DNA of 64,000 nucleotides from Saprospiraceae bacterium (GCA_016715245.1 JADKAS010000011.1:171386-235385), one strand, 5' to 3'; counted from the first letter of the stretch, positions 26,947 through 37,458 are shown. Notes: generated by a model not told the origin, from the sequence alone. Made by a program: numbers and translations.

Positions 26947-28785
26947 ATGGATCAACAAAAAAGACCTTTAACTGACTGGCTTCCCATCACAAAAAAAGAG
27001 GTGGAAGACCGTGGCTGGGATCAACTCGATATCATTCTGGTGTCAGGTGATGCTTACGTGGATCACCCGACTTTCGGAACAGCAGTAATTGGTCGTATTA
27101 TAGAAAGTGAAGGATTCAGAATAGGTATCATTCCACAACCGAACTGGCAGGATGATCTCAGGGATTTTAAAAAATTTGGCCAGCCAAAATACTTTTTTGG
27201 TGTAACCGCAGGGTGCATGGACTCCATGGTCAATCATTACACGGCAAGTAAAAGAAGACGTTCAACTGATGGTTATACGCCGGGCGGAAGTGCTGGTTTC
27301 AGACCGGATTATGCCACCATCGTCTATTGCAATATTCTGAAAAAGTTATACCCGGATGTTCCTGTTCTGATTGGTGGAATTGAAGCATCACTTCGAAGAG
27401 TAACCCACTACGATTATTGGTCAGACAAACTTATGCCAACCATACTCGTGGATTCAAAGGCAGATATGCTGGTGTACGGAATGGGAGAACAACCCCTCAG
27501 ACAAATACTCAGGCTCGTGAGAAAAGGTGTTCCTCTGACTTCGATAAAAGACATCAACCAAACAGCTTATGTAACCGAAAAAGTTCCTGACAGCAAAAAA
27601 TGGAATACCATCCCTTTGTCTTCCCACGAAGAGTGTCTGAAGGATAAAATAAAATATGCAGCCAACTTCAAAATCGTGGAGGTGGAATCCAACAAATGGC
27701 AGGCCAACCGGCTCACACAGGGTGTGTACGGAAAAACGCTTGTCATCAACCCTCCTTTTGTGACCATGACAGAGGAAGAAATGGATATGTCCTTTGATCT
27801 GCCTTACACGAGGCTACCCCACCCCAAGTACAACAAAAGAGGAGCCATCCCTTCTTATGAAATGATTAAGTTTTCCATCAATATGCACAGGGGATGTTTT
27901 GGCGGTTGCAGTTTTTGTACTATCTCGGCACACCAGGGCAAATTTATCGCTTCCAGGTCTGAAAAATCAATTCTGAAGGAAGTCGGAGAACTTACCAAAC
28001 ACCCTGAATTCAAAGGGTATATTTCCGATATTGGAGGCCCTTCTGCCAATATGTACAAAATGAAAGGTAAAGATGAATCCATATGTGCACGATGTCAGGC
28101 ACCGAGTTGTATTCATCCGGTAATTTGTTCCAATCTCGATACTTCGCATAAACCATTAACAGAAATATATAAAAAAGTGGATGCCCATCCGGGTGTCAAA
28201 AAAGCATATGTGAGTTCTGGAGTTCGCTACGATCTCCTCGTTGACGATTTCAATAAAAATAATCAGGACGGCAATCACGATGAGTACATGGAGCAGCTGG
28301 TCACCAAACACGTCTGCGGCCGACTTAAGGTAGCACCCGAACATACCGGAGATGCTACGCTCAAAATCATGAGGAAACCTTCCTTCAAATATTTCAAAAA
28401 ATTTAAAGAAAAATACGATAAAATCCAGGAAAAATTCGGTTTAAAACAACCTTTGATTCCGTATTTTATCAGTTCTCATCCAGGTACCACAGAAGAAGAT
28501 ATGGCCAATCTGGCAGCGGAAACCAAAGATCTGGGATTCCGGCTTGAACAGGTACAGGATTTTACTCCTACACCTATGACTGTGGCTACAGTGATATATT
28601 ATTCAGGGGTGCATCCCTATACATTACAGCCTGTGGAAACGCCAAAATCCGCTGAAGCCAAAAAAATCCAGAACAGCTACTTTTTCTGGTATAAGCCTGA
28701 ATTTAAAGGATGGATCAGACAACGACTCAACAAGTTGGGAAGACAGGATCTGGCAGAAAGATTATTGGGAAAAGGTAAGGGATAA
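26947..28785 (+). CDS. YgiQ family radical SAM protein
   Basis: Radical SAM protein of the UPF0313/YgiQ family, function unknown in detail. It begins with the characteristic B12-binding-like N-terminal region (LPITKKEVEDRGWDQLDIIL, DAYVDHPTFGTAVIGRI), contains GGIEASLRRVTHYDYWSD, the radical SAM cluster motif RGCFGGCSFC (C-x3-C-x2-C) near residue 318, and KVAPEHTGDATLKIMRKP and SSHPGTTEEDM in the barrel. A second Cys group (ICARCQAPSCIHPVIC) near residue 380 may bind a further cluster or metal. 612 aa, near family length without the disordered C-terminal extension. Start ATG is supported by the promoter just upstream. Confidence 0.9.
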   Translation: MDQQKRPLTDWLPITKKEVEDRGWDQLDIILVSGDAYVDHPTFGTAVIGRIIESEGFRIGIIPQPNWQDDLRDFKKFGQPKYFFGVTAGCMDSMVNHYTASKRRRSTDGYTPGGSAGFRPDYATIVYCNILKKLYPDVPVLIGGIEASLRRVTHYDYWSDKLMPTILVDSKADMLVYGMGEQPLRQILRLVRKGVPLTSIKDINQTAYVTEKVPDSKKWNTIPLSSHEECLKDKIKYAANFKIVEVESNKWQANRLTQGVYGKTLVINPPFVTMTEEEMDMSFDLPYTRLPHPKYNKRGAIPSYEMIKFSINMHRGCFGGCSFCTISAHQGKFIASRSEKSILKEVGELTKHPEFKGYISDIGGPSANMYKMKGKDESICARCQAPSCIHPVICSNLDTSHKPLTEIYKKVDAHPGVKKAYVSSGVRYDLLVDDFNKNNQDGNHDEYMEQLVTKHVCGRLKVAPEHTGDATLKIMRKPSFKYFKKFKEKYDKIQEKFGLKQPLIPYFISSHPGTTEEDMANLAAETKDLGFRLEQVQDFTPTPMTVATVIYYSGVHPYTLQPVETPKSAEAKKIQNSYFFWYKPEFKGWIRQRLNKLGRQDLAERLLGKGKG

Positions 28786-29007
28786 AACAAAAAAGACCAT
28801 TTTTATCTGATTTTACCTATTAAAAGACCATTCATTATCTAAATACATAGTGGTAAAGATATTTTTTTGTGTCTTTCTAAAAAATATTGATACATATTAT
28901 GTATTTTTATACTATATTTATGTCTTTATTTCAATACATTAATCTTAAGAAGTAAATTACAAATACTAAAACCATTTTAACCACTTTTTGGTTGGATATT
29001 AACATAA

Positions 29008-30636
29008 CTTCCTTCTGCACATCATCGTTTTCGCAGAATCACGGTAATATTTATCCGACAACCATCACGCTTCTGCCCGGGAGCCGTTTCTTATGTGTGG
29101 ACCACAGGTGAGGTTACCAATACAATTTACCCAACCCATGCATTAACGTATACTGTTACGGCGACTGATGTCAACGGGAATACCTCAAGTGGTGAAATAG
29201 TCATTCGCGATAGCAGAGATATTAAACAATTCCATTTCAATATGTGTCCAGGAAGCTCCAGTCAGATTTTTCCAACTTTGAACTTCGGGTACTGGTCATC
29301 CAATAATCCTCAGATTGCCACGATATCCAATGCAGGGATGATCACCTATATTTCTCCCGGAACAACCACCTTTTCATTTCATTACAATCAGTCAACCTGT
29401 GTGGCAGAATCTGGTGAGTCCTATATGTTACCAAGTCCCATCATATCAGCATCAAAAGATAAAGTATGTCAGGGAGAAGCCATTCAGCTTTCACCATCAA
29501 CAGGAGGAACCTGGACAAGTTCGAATAGTGCTGTTGCCAGTGTAAGTAATAACGGTACAGCAACGGCTATAACACCGGGTATTGCTCAATTCTCCTTCAC
29601 TTCTTCAGAAACAGGGTGTTCCAATACACTAAATAATATCCTGATTCATCCTACTCCGGAAGTCGAAATCACAGGAGAGGATACGATTTGTATTGCACAG
29701 ACAACTACTCTAAAACCAAACACAGGTGGAATATGGGCTGCTTCCAATCATCCAGTGGGAACAATCACTAATGCCGGTCTGGCAACCGGGATTGGTCCTG
29801 GTGCGTGCACATTCACTTTTACACAAACACAAACCGGATGTACATCCAAACCGAGCAAACCGGTTTATGTACTTCAGGCCAAAATTACGACGGACATTCC
29901 AAGGATTTTATGTCTTGGAGGAGACAAACAACAAATTATTACTGAAAAATCTGGTACATGGGTATCTTCAAACGTTACGGTAGCGACTATGAACAATAAT
30001 GGTGAATTAACACTGTTTGGGCCTGGAAATGTGCATTTTATACATGATAGCCCTTCCTATGTCTGTCCATCAGAACCTGTAGAGTTTAAAATACAGCCAG
30101 TTAGAACTGCTGTTTCTTCAACAAAAATCTTCCAGAATTCCTTTATTGACTTAAAAGCTGATGCTGCTGGCACCTGGACAAGTTTAAACCCTAACATATT
30201 AAAAATATCGGGAAATACAAAAGCAATTTCCTACAATCAGGGCAAAACCTCCCTGGAATTTATATCCGATTCCGGCTGTTACGCTTCTTTTGCCATTGAA
30301 GTGAAACCAAAAAAACCAGGTGTCTCTACGGAGATCGGTTTGGGTGGATTAAAGTCAGATGATTTCAACGGTTTTTCCTACCAGAATACAGACACGAGAT
30401 TGTATGATAACAATTCAGGAGAAATAGTAATTTATCCCAACCCTGTCAGTGAAAAATTGAACATTTCTTCAGGAAATTACCAGATACTTCGCATCCATCA
30501 CATATCCGGAAAAATCATGTGTGAAGTTGACCGCTATGAAAGGGAGATTCATATTCAGCATTGGCCTGCCGGTGTATACAATGCCATATTTTACAATGGT
30601 GAGGAGATAATTACAAAATTATTTGTGAAAATCTAA
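29008..30636 (+). CDS. T9SS-secreted Ig-like (BIG2) repeat protein, N-terminus damaged
   Basis: Surface or secreted protein built from about four BIG2-like Ig repeats of 80-85 residues, each with a (G)TWTSSN-x-x-VA-x-(V/M)-x-NNG pattern (GGTWTSSNSAVASVSNNG; SGTWVSSNVTVATMNNNG), ending in a T9SS type A sorting domain (IVIYPNPVSEKLNIS ... AGVYNAIFYN). The frame is open from 29008, but no start codon or signal peptide is visible in it; in another frame just upstream reads CTSSFSQNHGNIYPTTIT, which continues sensibly into PGAVSYVWTTGE if one base near 29070-29081 is removed. So the true gene begins further upstream with at least one frame break; the first in-frame start codon here is GTG 29095. 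Function unknown, probably adhesion. Confidence 0.7.
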   Translation, partial: LPSAHHRFRRITVIFIRQPSRFCPGAVSYVWTTGEVTNTIYPTHALTYTVTATDVNGNTSSGEIVIRDSRDIKQFHFNMCPGSSSQIFPTLNFGYWSSNNPQIATISNAGMITYISPGTTTFSFHYNQSTCVAESGESYMLPSPIISASKDKVCQGEAIQLSPSTGGTWTSSNSAVASVSNNGTATAITPGIAQFSFTSSETGCSNTLNNILIHPTPEVEITGEDTICIAQTTTLKPNTGGIWAASNHPVGTITNAGLATGIGPGACTFTFTQTQTGCTSKPSKPVYVLQAKITTDIPRILCLGGDKQQIITEKSGTWVSSNVTVATMNNNGELTLFGPGNVHFIHDSPSYVCPSEPVEFKIQPVRTAVSSTKIFQNSFIDLKADAAGTWTSLNPNILKISGNTKAISYNQGKTSLEFISDSGCYASFAIEVKPKKPGVSTEIGLGGLKSDDFNGFSYQNTDTRLYDNNSGEIVIYPNPVSEKLNISSGNYQILRIHHISGKIMCEVDRYEREIHIQHWPAGVYNAIFYNGEEIITKLFVKI

Positions 30637-30696
30637 TAACACTATTTTATTCAAATTATTTCAATAAATAATATTAATAAATATGTATAAAACAAT

Positions 30697-31767
30697 ATGA
30701 AACCAACTTTAAAAAATAATTGGTTAGCCCTTATCTTTTTTGCTTTCCTGGCTGTTTTTTCAAACATTGAGGCACAACTCGACAGTGTACATTATTTATT
30801 GGAATATAATCCTGTGGAAGATGAGTTTGATATGAAAATTGTTATAGCCGGTGGTACAGCAAATTCTATAGCACAAAGAACACAGGCAAATGCTCAGATT
30901 TCTATTGTTGTACCATCAGAATCTGGCATTGAAATAAGCAAAAGGTTTATGCCATTAAGAAATAATCAATATTTCGCTGGTACAGAACCAAATCAGTGGG
31001 AAAAAGGGGTAACGGTTAAAAGTCCGGCCATAAGACCTCAATATGATTTTTATACTTTTGTTCCTGGTCTGTCACCATCAAGTCAATATAATAAACTATC
31101 AGTTGGTGACACCATACGATTGTTTAGTCTGAAAATCCTGCTTAACACCGGCTGTTTTGAAGATATTCAATTGTTTGACAAATCTATGATTGCTGAAGGA
31201 CAATGGGAATTTGGTGATTTTTCACAAGGTTTCACTGTTGGCGGTATTAAACAACTGTTCAGGAGAAATCTGACGCCAGTATATTCCAACCTAAGGAATC
31301 ATAGTTATACAATACATCCTGGAGATGAAATGACACTGATCTCATCGGTTGAAAATATGGGTGCCTGGAAAAACTGGTCAGATCCGAACGGAATCGAATT
31401 AGTGGAAATTTCCCCGGGTATGGCAAAAATTTCCGCCTTGGAAAACGCAAGAGGTGAATCTACTTTTATATGCAGAAATGATGAAATGACAGATATGGTT
31501 TGTGTCAATGTGGAACAAAAAACCTCTTCAGAAAACGACATACATTTTGATCAATTACAGATTTACCCGAACCCGGCTACTGATCTTGTCCATCTGTCAG
31601 AGGGAGATTTTGATTCTTTGGAAATCAGAGATATTACTGGTCGGGTGACTTGGTCGTCATATAAAAAACTTAAAGAAATAGAGGTAAGCAGCTTAATGCC
31701 CGGACTGTATATAATTACGTTTAAAAATAAAAACATACAATTTTCCCGGAAATTTGTCAAAATGTAA
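30697..31767 (+). CDS. T9SS-secreted protein of unknown function
   Basis: 356 aa. N-terminal signal peptide (KNNWLALIFFAFLAVFSNIEAQ), a central region of about 240 residues that I do not recognise (contains IAQRTQANAQISIVVPSE and YDFYTFVPGLSPSSQYN, with a cohesin-like beta-strand texture), and a C-terminal T9SS type A sorting domain (LQIYPNPATDLVH ... MPGLYIITFKN). It is 60 bases downstream of the Ig-like protein in the same direction, and the central region ends in an SGVEN/EISPGMAKI-like Ig strand pattern similar to its neighbour, so the two may be expressed together. Confidence 0.72.
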   Translation: MKPTLKNNWLALIFFAFLAVFSNIEAQLDSVHYLLEYNPVEDEFDMKIVIAGGTANSIAQRTQANAQISIVVPSESGIEISKRFMPLRNNQYFAGTEPNQWEKGVTVKSPAIRPQYDFYTFVPGLSPSSQYNKLSVGDTIRLFSLKILLNTGCFEDIQLFDKSMIAEGQWEFGDFSQGFTVGGIKQLFRRNLTPVYSNLRNHSYTIHPGDEMTLISSVENMGAWKNWSDPNGIELVEISPGMAKISALENARGESTFICRNDEMTDMVCVNVEQKTSSENDIHFDQLQIYPNPATDLVHLSEGDFDSLEIRDITGRVTWSSYKKLKEIEVSSLMPGLYIITFKNKNIQFSRKFVKM

Positions 31768-31786
31768 AAAGATAAATTCTGATTCT

Positions 31787-32467
31787 TTATAATTTAACTA
31801 ACTCACCACTTCCTGAAATTGTTTTAACTATGGTTGGTTCGCCTTTGTAAAAAACATTTCCACTTCCTGAAATGGCAATATTCAAGGAATCTGATGTTGC
31901 CATATTTATGTTACCACTTCCTGAAATATTACAATTAGCTTTTTGAGTCTGAATACTTAGTAAATCTATATTACCTGAACCCGAAATAGATAAAACAAGA
32001 TTTTTTGTAGTTGAGGCAACCTCGCTAGTGACATTACCACTTCCTGAGATATCTATTTTACTGATATTGTTAATCCGGGTTTTTAAGGTAATATTTCCCG
32101 ACCCCATAATGCTTAACGAATTCAGATCAGTGGATGGAATAAATATCATAACCTTCGCTTTTAAATTTCTCAAATTAATAGTTTCCGGTTCATTTCTGAT
32201 GATCAATTTTGAGCCTGAAACCTCGAATTTTATATATTGAATTAAGTTTGAGTGGTCAGAAATACTGGCTTTGTACTCTGGTCCTGACATAATTTCCACA
32301 TTACAACTGTTTTGTAACTCAATATCTTGAAATTGTGTTAGTGCAACTTCTTGTGATATAATATTACCATCACCAAGGATGACTTCTGAGTCAGAAGAGT
32401 TTTTCATTTTGCAACCAAAAGAAAATAAAAGTACACATATCAATGTCCCAGGAATTAAATTATTCAT
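31787..32467 (-). CDS. DUF2807 lipoprotein (GIN domain)
   Basis: Predicted lipoprotein (MNNLIPGTLICVLLFSFGC, then KMKNSSDSE) with the head-GIN/DUF2807 beta-helix fold: repeated (I/M)SGSGN(I/V) turns at roughly 20-residue spacing (SIMGSGNITL, DISGSGNVTS, SISGSGNIDL, NISGSGNINM, AISGSGNVFY) and a final TISGSGELVKL. 226 aa. Members are common in Bacteroidota and are suggested as adhesin-like surface proteins, without proven function. Confidence 0.88.
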   Translation of the reverse strand: MNNLIPGTLICVLLFSFGCKMKNSSDSEVILGDGNIISQEVALTQFQDIELQNSCNVEIMSGPEYKASISDHSNLIQYIKFEVSGSKLIIRNEPETINLRNLKAKVMIFIPSTDLNSLSIMGSGNITLKTRINNISKIDISGSGNVTSEVASTTKNLVLSISGSGNIDLLSIQTQKANCNISGSGNINMATSDSLNIAISGSGNVFYKGEPTIVKTISGSGELVKL

Positions 32468-32617
32468 ATTTTAATAAATTTTATTAAATATCCGCCAATT
32501 TTTAAAGGATTTCAAATTTCCGGCAAATAATTGCAGATTAAACAACAGACCTTCAAATATGTTGGACATATAATGAATAATTACTATATTTTTTCCTGCT
32601 GTATACTATTAACTATA

Positions 32618-32690
32618 AACCATATAAACTATAAACACTAAATCATAAACATTAAACCATAAACACTAAACCATAAACATTAAACATAAC
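32618..32690. repeat. AT-rich tandem repeat, 14-bp unit
   Basis: About four to five copies of AAACCATAAACAYT with small variation lie between the DUF2807 gene and the 3' end of the first LRR gene. A looser version of the same TAAAC-rich sequence occupies 34797-34856 between the two LRR genes. Confidence 0.7.
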
Positions 32691-32693
32691 TAT

Positions 32694-34796
32694 CTACATC
32701 TTTACAAACTTCACCTTTCCTCTTTTGTCTTTATCAGAAAGGTGTAAAATATACGTTCCACTCTCCAATCCGTCGACATCAACAGAAAAACCATCTACAC
32801 CAGTGACTTTGATCAATCGGCCAGAGATGTCATACATTTCTGCTTTGGTCCATCGCGTGTTGCTGTCCAACGTCAACACATCCCTGACCGGATTCGGATG
32901 GATGGTGACCTCTGTCTGAATATCCTTTGTTGATGATGGAATAGCGACCGTTGTAAAGGTTTCATTTGTCCGAATCGGAAAGTTGTAGTCAAAATAAATA
33001 TCTGCCAGGTTTTTGAGTGAGTCACCAAGGATCAAGGTGGACTTTGTTTTGACTTTAAAAGCTACATATCCGTCATTGGCTTCATCTTCGAAGGGAAGCT
33101 GGATATTTTCAAAAATAAACTCCACTTTATTGGCAGCGATGCGGGTATATACTTCATGGCTGGCATCGGTAATCAGAAGGGAAGAAACATCAAAGGTTGA
33201 CGTATCAATAATGTCCTTTACCACGACATTTTCTGCGTCAAAGTTGCCGGTATTTTCAAAGCGGATCAGGAAGTCAACATATTTCCCAACACTGTCCGGA
33301 TGAAAGTATTGCCCCTGGAGACAGGTTTTATCATTTGGGTCATAAGATCCAACGATGACATTTTCCAGCCTGAACACATTGTCCAGAATATTGGCGTAAA
33401 GGTAGGTGATGTCTCCAGCGTTGACCGGTGGATTTTCCATCGGGCTGTTCAGGTTTAGCGTTACGGTAACTTCTCTTTTTTCAAAGGGCAGGAGATCAGT
33501 ATAATCCCAGGAAAGTTTGCCGCTGTTGATGGCATCCGGAGTTTGATTAGCATCTACATAATCAAATATATTTTCATCATAGGAAAAATGAATGGTTCCA
33601 TTTTCTAAAAGGTTACCTTTATTTTCCCAGATTATTTTGTAATCGGCGTTGAAACCGGGTCGTGCGGGCGGAGATAATGGAATGATGGTAATATCTACTT
33701 TTCGGTTTGGCTCTTTCGGCGTTATACAGAAGTTTTGGGTTATGGTGTCGGAAGTGGTAGGGAAGGAAAAAGTGTAGGATGCAGGTGTAACTTTAAAAGA
33801 TTCTGGATTATCCAATACAGCAAAAACAGTAAACATTCCTGTATTGAGTGGCAATCTATACGTTCCATCTGATTTCGAGATGAATATTCCGGCATTTTGT
33901 GTATTGCTTTGTAAATAATATTTTAAATAGGGGATTGTATAGATGGAAGAAACGCAATCATTGATTTTTTCAGAAAATGTATTTTTACCGGTTACTGTGT
34001 AAAAGGTACCGCCCGGAGAAAAAGTACAATAGGTGTTAACTTCACAATTTATCAAATTTAAATTTACAACCATCATTCTGATACGATCAATTACATGTTC
34101 ATCACAACAAATGTAAGTCAAATCAGGATTGTTGGCAAAAAACAAAAGTGGCCAGTTGCCGGTTCCATTTTTGAGGTTTAAATATTCAAGTTTATTGACT
34201 ACACATTCCAATTGGTAGAGATTGTAGGCGCTACTGACATCTAAATATTGTAACAGATTATTATTGCAATTTAAGCCTTGTAACGCAGGTACATTTTTAA
34301 TGATCAGTTCAGTTATCAGATTATTAATGCAATTTAAAACGATTAAATTCTCCGGATTAATTAATTCAAGTTTAGTAATTTTATTTTTACTGCAATGAAT
34401 TCTTTCCAATTTATCAAGGTTGTGTAAATCCAAGGAAGTTAATTGATTTTCGGAACAAAATAATATTTTTAATTTTATTAATTCTGATATTTGAAGGTTT
34501 GAAATATTATTAAAGGTGCAGTCAATAAATTCTAAATTTTGAAATAAATTAATTTCATTGACATTTGAAATGTCTTGATTTCTTAAAATTATACTTTTGA
34601 TATTTAGTGCTTCAATTAAGTCAATTTCTCCATCATTATTTACATCTGCATCTACATCTCCCAAACCATCACCATCTGTATCTATACTATTCGTATTCAC
34701 CAAGGCATTTTTAAATTTCGGATCAGAAAAATTGATGATCTGACCGAATCCAGCAAAACAAAAAACCATAAGAGATAAAACGAATACACTTCTCAT
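32694..34796 (-). CDS. Leucine-rich-repeat T9SS surface protein (paralogue 1)
   Basis: 700 aa. Signal peptide (MRSVFVLSLMVFCFAGFGQ), a short Asp-rich segment (DTDGDGLGDVDADVNNDGE, calcium-binding-like) at about residues 38-57, then internalin-like leucine-rich repeats of about 21 residues (LEFIDCTFNNISNLQIS, LIVLNCINNLITEL) to about residue 240, a linker, a conserved extracellular domain (ITIIPLSPPARPGF; SYDPNDKTCLQGQYFHPD; IRFENTGNFDAENV; the DUF11/DUF7619-like type) from about residue 355 to 610, and a T9SS type A sorting domain (VTIHPNPVRDVL ... ESGTYILHLSD). LRRs suggest protein or glycan binding. Its C-terminal half is nearly identical to that of the next gene upstream. Confidence 0.85.
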   Translation of the reverse strand: MRSVFVLSLMVFCFAGFGQIINFSDPKFKNALVNTNSIDTDGDGLGDVDADVNNDGEIDLIEALNIKSIILRNQDISNVNEINLFQNLEFIDCTFNNISNLQISELIKLKILFCSENQLTSLDLHNLDKLERIHCSKNKITKLELINPENLIVLNCINNLITELIIKNVPALQGLNCNNNLLQYLDVSSAYNLYQLECVVNKLEYLNLKNGTGNWPLLFFANNPDLTYICCDEHVIDRIRMMVVNLNLINCEVNTYCTFSPGGTFYTVTGKNTFSEKINDCVSSIYTIPYLKYYLQSNTQNAGIFISKSDGTYRLPLNTGMFTVFAVLDNPESFKVTPASYTFSFPTTSDTITQNFCITPKEPNRKVDITIIPLSPPARPGFNADYKIIWENKGNLLENGTIHFSYDENIFDYVDANQTPDAINSGKLSWDYTDLLPFEKREVTVTLNLNSPMENPPVNAGDITYLYANILDNVFRLENVIVGSYDPNDKTCLQGQYFHPDSVGKYVDFLIRFENTGNFDAENVVVKDIIDTSTFDVSSLLITDASHEVYTRIAANKVEFIFENIQLPFEDEANDGYVAFKVKTKSTLILGDSLKNLADIYFDYNFPIRTNETFTTVAIPSSTKDIQTEVTIHPNPVRDVLTLDSNTRWTKAEMYDISGRLIKVTGVDGFSVDVDGLESGTYILHLSDKDKRGKVKFVKM
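32697..33745 (-). repeat. Long duplicated segment, copy 1 (LRR gene 3' half)
   Basis: This stretch matches 34858-35905 base for base over most of its length; for example the blocks at 33003-33180 and 35167-35340 differ at only a handful of positions. It codes the domain after the LRRs plus the sorting signal. Similarity fades beyond about 33750. Confidence 0.85.
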
Positions 34797-34856
34797 AAAT
34801 TAACTATAAACTTTTAACTATTTAACTATAAACAATTAAACACTAAACCATTAAAC

Positions 34857-37225
34857 TTACATCTTCACAAACTTCACCCTTCCTCTTTTATCTTTATTCG
34901 AAAGGTGTAAAATATACGAGCCGCTTTCCAATCCACTGACATCAACTGAAAAACCATCCACACCAGTGACCTTGGTAAGCCTTCCGGAAATATCAAAAAT
35001 CTCTGCTTTTTTCCAATCTGAATTATTCCCCAAAAATAAAATATCCTGAACCGGATTCGGATGGATGGCGATATCTTGCTGAATATCTTCGGTCGAAGAA
35101 GGTATGGCTATTGTCGTTTGCGTTTCATTCGTCCGGATCGGTAGATTATAATCAAAATATATATCCGCCAGGTTTTTGAGTGAGTCACCAAGGATCAAGG
35201 TGGACTTGGTTTTGACTTTAAAAGCTACATATCCGTCATTGGTTTCATCTTCGAAGGGAAGCTGGATATTTTCAAAAATAAACTCGACTTTATTGGCAGC
35301 GATGCGGGTGTACACTTCGTGGCTGGCATCGGTGATAAGGAGAGACGATACATCAAAACCTTGTCGTCGATGATGTCTTTGATGACAACATTTTCTGCGG
35401 CAAAGTTGCCGGTGTTTTCAAATCGGATCAGGAAGTCGACAAACTTGCCCACACTGTCCGGATGAAAATATTGCCCCTGGAGACAGGTTTTGTCGTTGGG
35501 GTCATAGGAGCCTACGATGACATTTTCCAGTCTGAACACATTGTCGAGAATATTGGCGTAAAGATAGGTGATGTCGCCTGCATTGACCGGTGGATTTTCC
35601 ATCGGGCTGTTCAGGTTGAGCGTTACGATGATCTCTCTTTTTTCAAAAGGCAGGAGATCTGTATAATCCCAGGAGAGTTTACCGCTGTTGATGGCATCCG
35701 GAATTTGATAAGCACTCACAAAATCAAATATATTTTCATCGTAGGTAAAATAAATGGTTCCGTTTTCTAAAAGATTGCCTTTATTTTCCCAGATGATTTT
35801 GTATTGGGTGTCGAAGCCCGGACGGGCGGGAGGTGTCAAAGGGATGATGGTGATGTCTGTTTGACGGTATGGGTTTTGAGGTGTGATACAGAAATTTTGG
35901 AAAATAGTATCCAAATCCATTACTGTTACTTCCAATAATGAAGGAGTAATCTCAAAAGACTGAATTTGTTCAATGGCTGGTTCTATTCTCCATTTCCCGG
36001 ATGAAAGCGGAATAGAATAACTTCCGTTTTTATTTGAAATAAAATACTTTTTTACGGTAAAAGAATCCTCGACACTAAATTTTAAATAAGGTACGGGAAT
36101 GGAATTGGATTCACAATCTCCCGTTGATTCCGCATACAAACCAGAACCACTGACAAGATTTGTTTGGTCAACTGAAGAAAATGTACAGTATGAATTTACT
36201 TCACAACCGAATATATCGTAAATCACCAATATATCCAACATTCGGTTTATTTGATTTTCCCCTGCACAAACATATTTTAGGTTGTGATTAAAGGTGAGCA
36301 CTAAATTTTCCAAAATGTGCCCGGTATTTAGAAATAAATATTTCAAATCATTTTCTATCAAAACCATTTCTACCAATTCAGAACATCCGTTTGCCCTTAC
36401 AACATCAAGTTTATTAAATGATGAATATACCCATTTTATATTAGGTACTTTTTCTAAATCTAAACTCACCAGATCATTATTATCACTAATTAATAAATCC
36501 AGGTTTGGCAGGTTTTCCAAATATATATAACTTAGATTATTTCCCGAGCATGTTAAATGATTTAATTTTGGCAAATTTGATAAATAGAGAGAATCAATCT
36601 GATTAAAGTCCAGATACAATAATTCCAAATGTATATGAGGACCTAATGTAAGTCGGTTTAAATTGTTAAAATTACAATCAAACGTAACTAATTCAGAAAA
36701 TGTGCTTAAATCGACTTCAGTAATTTCATTGTTACTGCAATCCAACCATTCCAATTCCGGTAAATCCTCCAGTTTTATGATTGATATTCGGTTATGAGTA
36801 CAATACAAATATTTCAATTTTGGCAGTGATATTAATTCCAGAGTTCTTATTTGATTGTGTTGACAAGATAAAACCTCAAGTTTTTCAAGGGAAGAAATTT
36901 GCAGACTATTGAGTTGATTAAAAGGTATCCATAAATATTCCAGGTTTGTAAAAAACTCAACCCCTTCAACACTTGAAATATATTGATTTTCTAAAATCAA
37001 TCTTTTAATTTCAGCTGCTTCACTGAAGGATATTTCACCGTCATCATCAGAATCAGCATCAACATCTCCACCTGCATCACCGTCCAGATCAACACAATTT
37101 GTAGTTGTCAGTTTAAGTTTAAAAATCGGGTCCGGAAAGTTGATATTCTGGGAATTCCCCACATACGAAGCCCAAACCACCACTATGATAGAGAAAACAA
37201 TTTTTATTTTTCCAGAAATCTTCAT
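34857..37225 (-). CDS. Leucine-rich-repeat T9SS surface protein (paralogue 2, frame break)
   Basis: Tandem paralogue of the neighbouring LRR gene, 789 aa after repair. Signal-like N-terminus (MKISGKIKIVFSIIVVVWAS), Asp-rich calcium-binding-like segment (DLDGDAGGDVDADSDDDGE), about twelve LRRs of about 21 residues (LEYLWIPFNQLNSLQIS, LEWLDCSNNEITEVDLS), which is more than in paralogue 1, the same conserved extracellular domain, and a T9SS sorting domain (IAIHPNPVQDIL ... ESGSYILHLSN). The frame breaks in a short run at 35355-35358: one extra T on the coding strand changes DDKVLMYRLS to DDKVFDVSSLL, which matches paralogue 1. Codon-level repair rejoins two frames that otherwise overlap at 35225-35315. 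Confidence 0.85.
34858..35905 (-). repeat. Long duplicated segment, copy 2 (LRR gene 3' half)
   Basis: Partner of the segment at 32697-33745; see there. The offset is about 2.16 kb. Confidence 0.85.
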
Positions 37226-37314
37226 ATTATATCAGGTTAGTTTTATTACATACAGTTTTTCTATCTGCCCTGCCGGATAAATCAGGTAAATACTCAGTTT
37301 TGAAATCCTCATTA

Positions 37315-37343
37315 CAAATATAACTTATATTTTATTTGACAAA
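37315..37343 (-). promoter_or_regulatory. Promoter of LRR paralogue 2
   Basis: On the minus strand TTTG (37340-37343) is followed by 17 bases and TATATTTG (37315-37322), a perfect -7 element. Leader about 80 bases. The divergent intergenic region 37226-37614 (389 bp) holds this and the next promoter and no other feature that I can support. Confidence 0.6.
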
Positions 37344-37458
37344 GAATTTTATCATTACTTTTTAAGAAATGGTATTCGAGAATTAATTTTTCGAATTAAT
37401 CCACTCTTTTTTAACGTGTTTATGACCAAAATCATAAATACATAATATTCATGTTTTA

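Noticed and set aside
29726..29983. Additional small ORFs overlapping the large repeat proteins
   Set aside because: They are out-of-frame shadows of the conserved proteins, with no homology-like motifs or signals.
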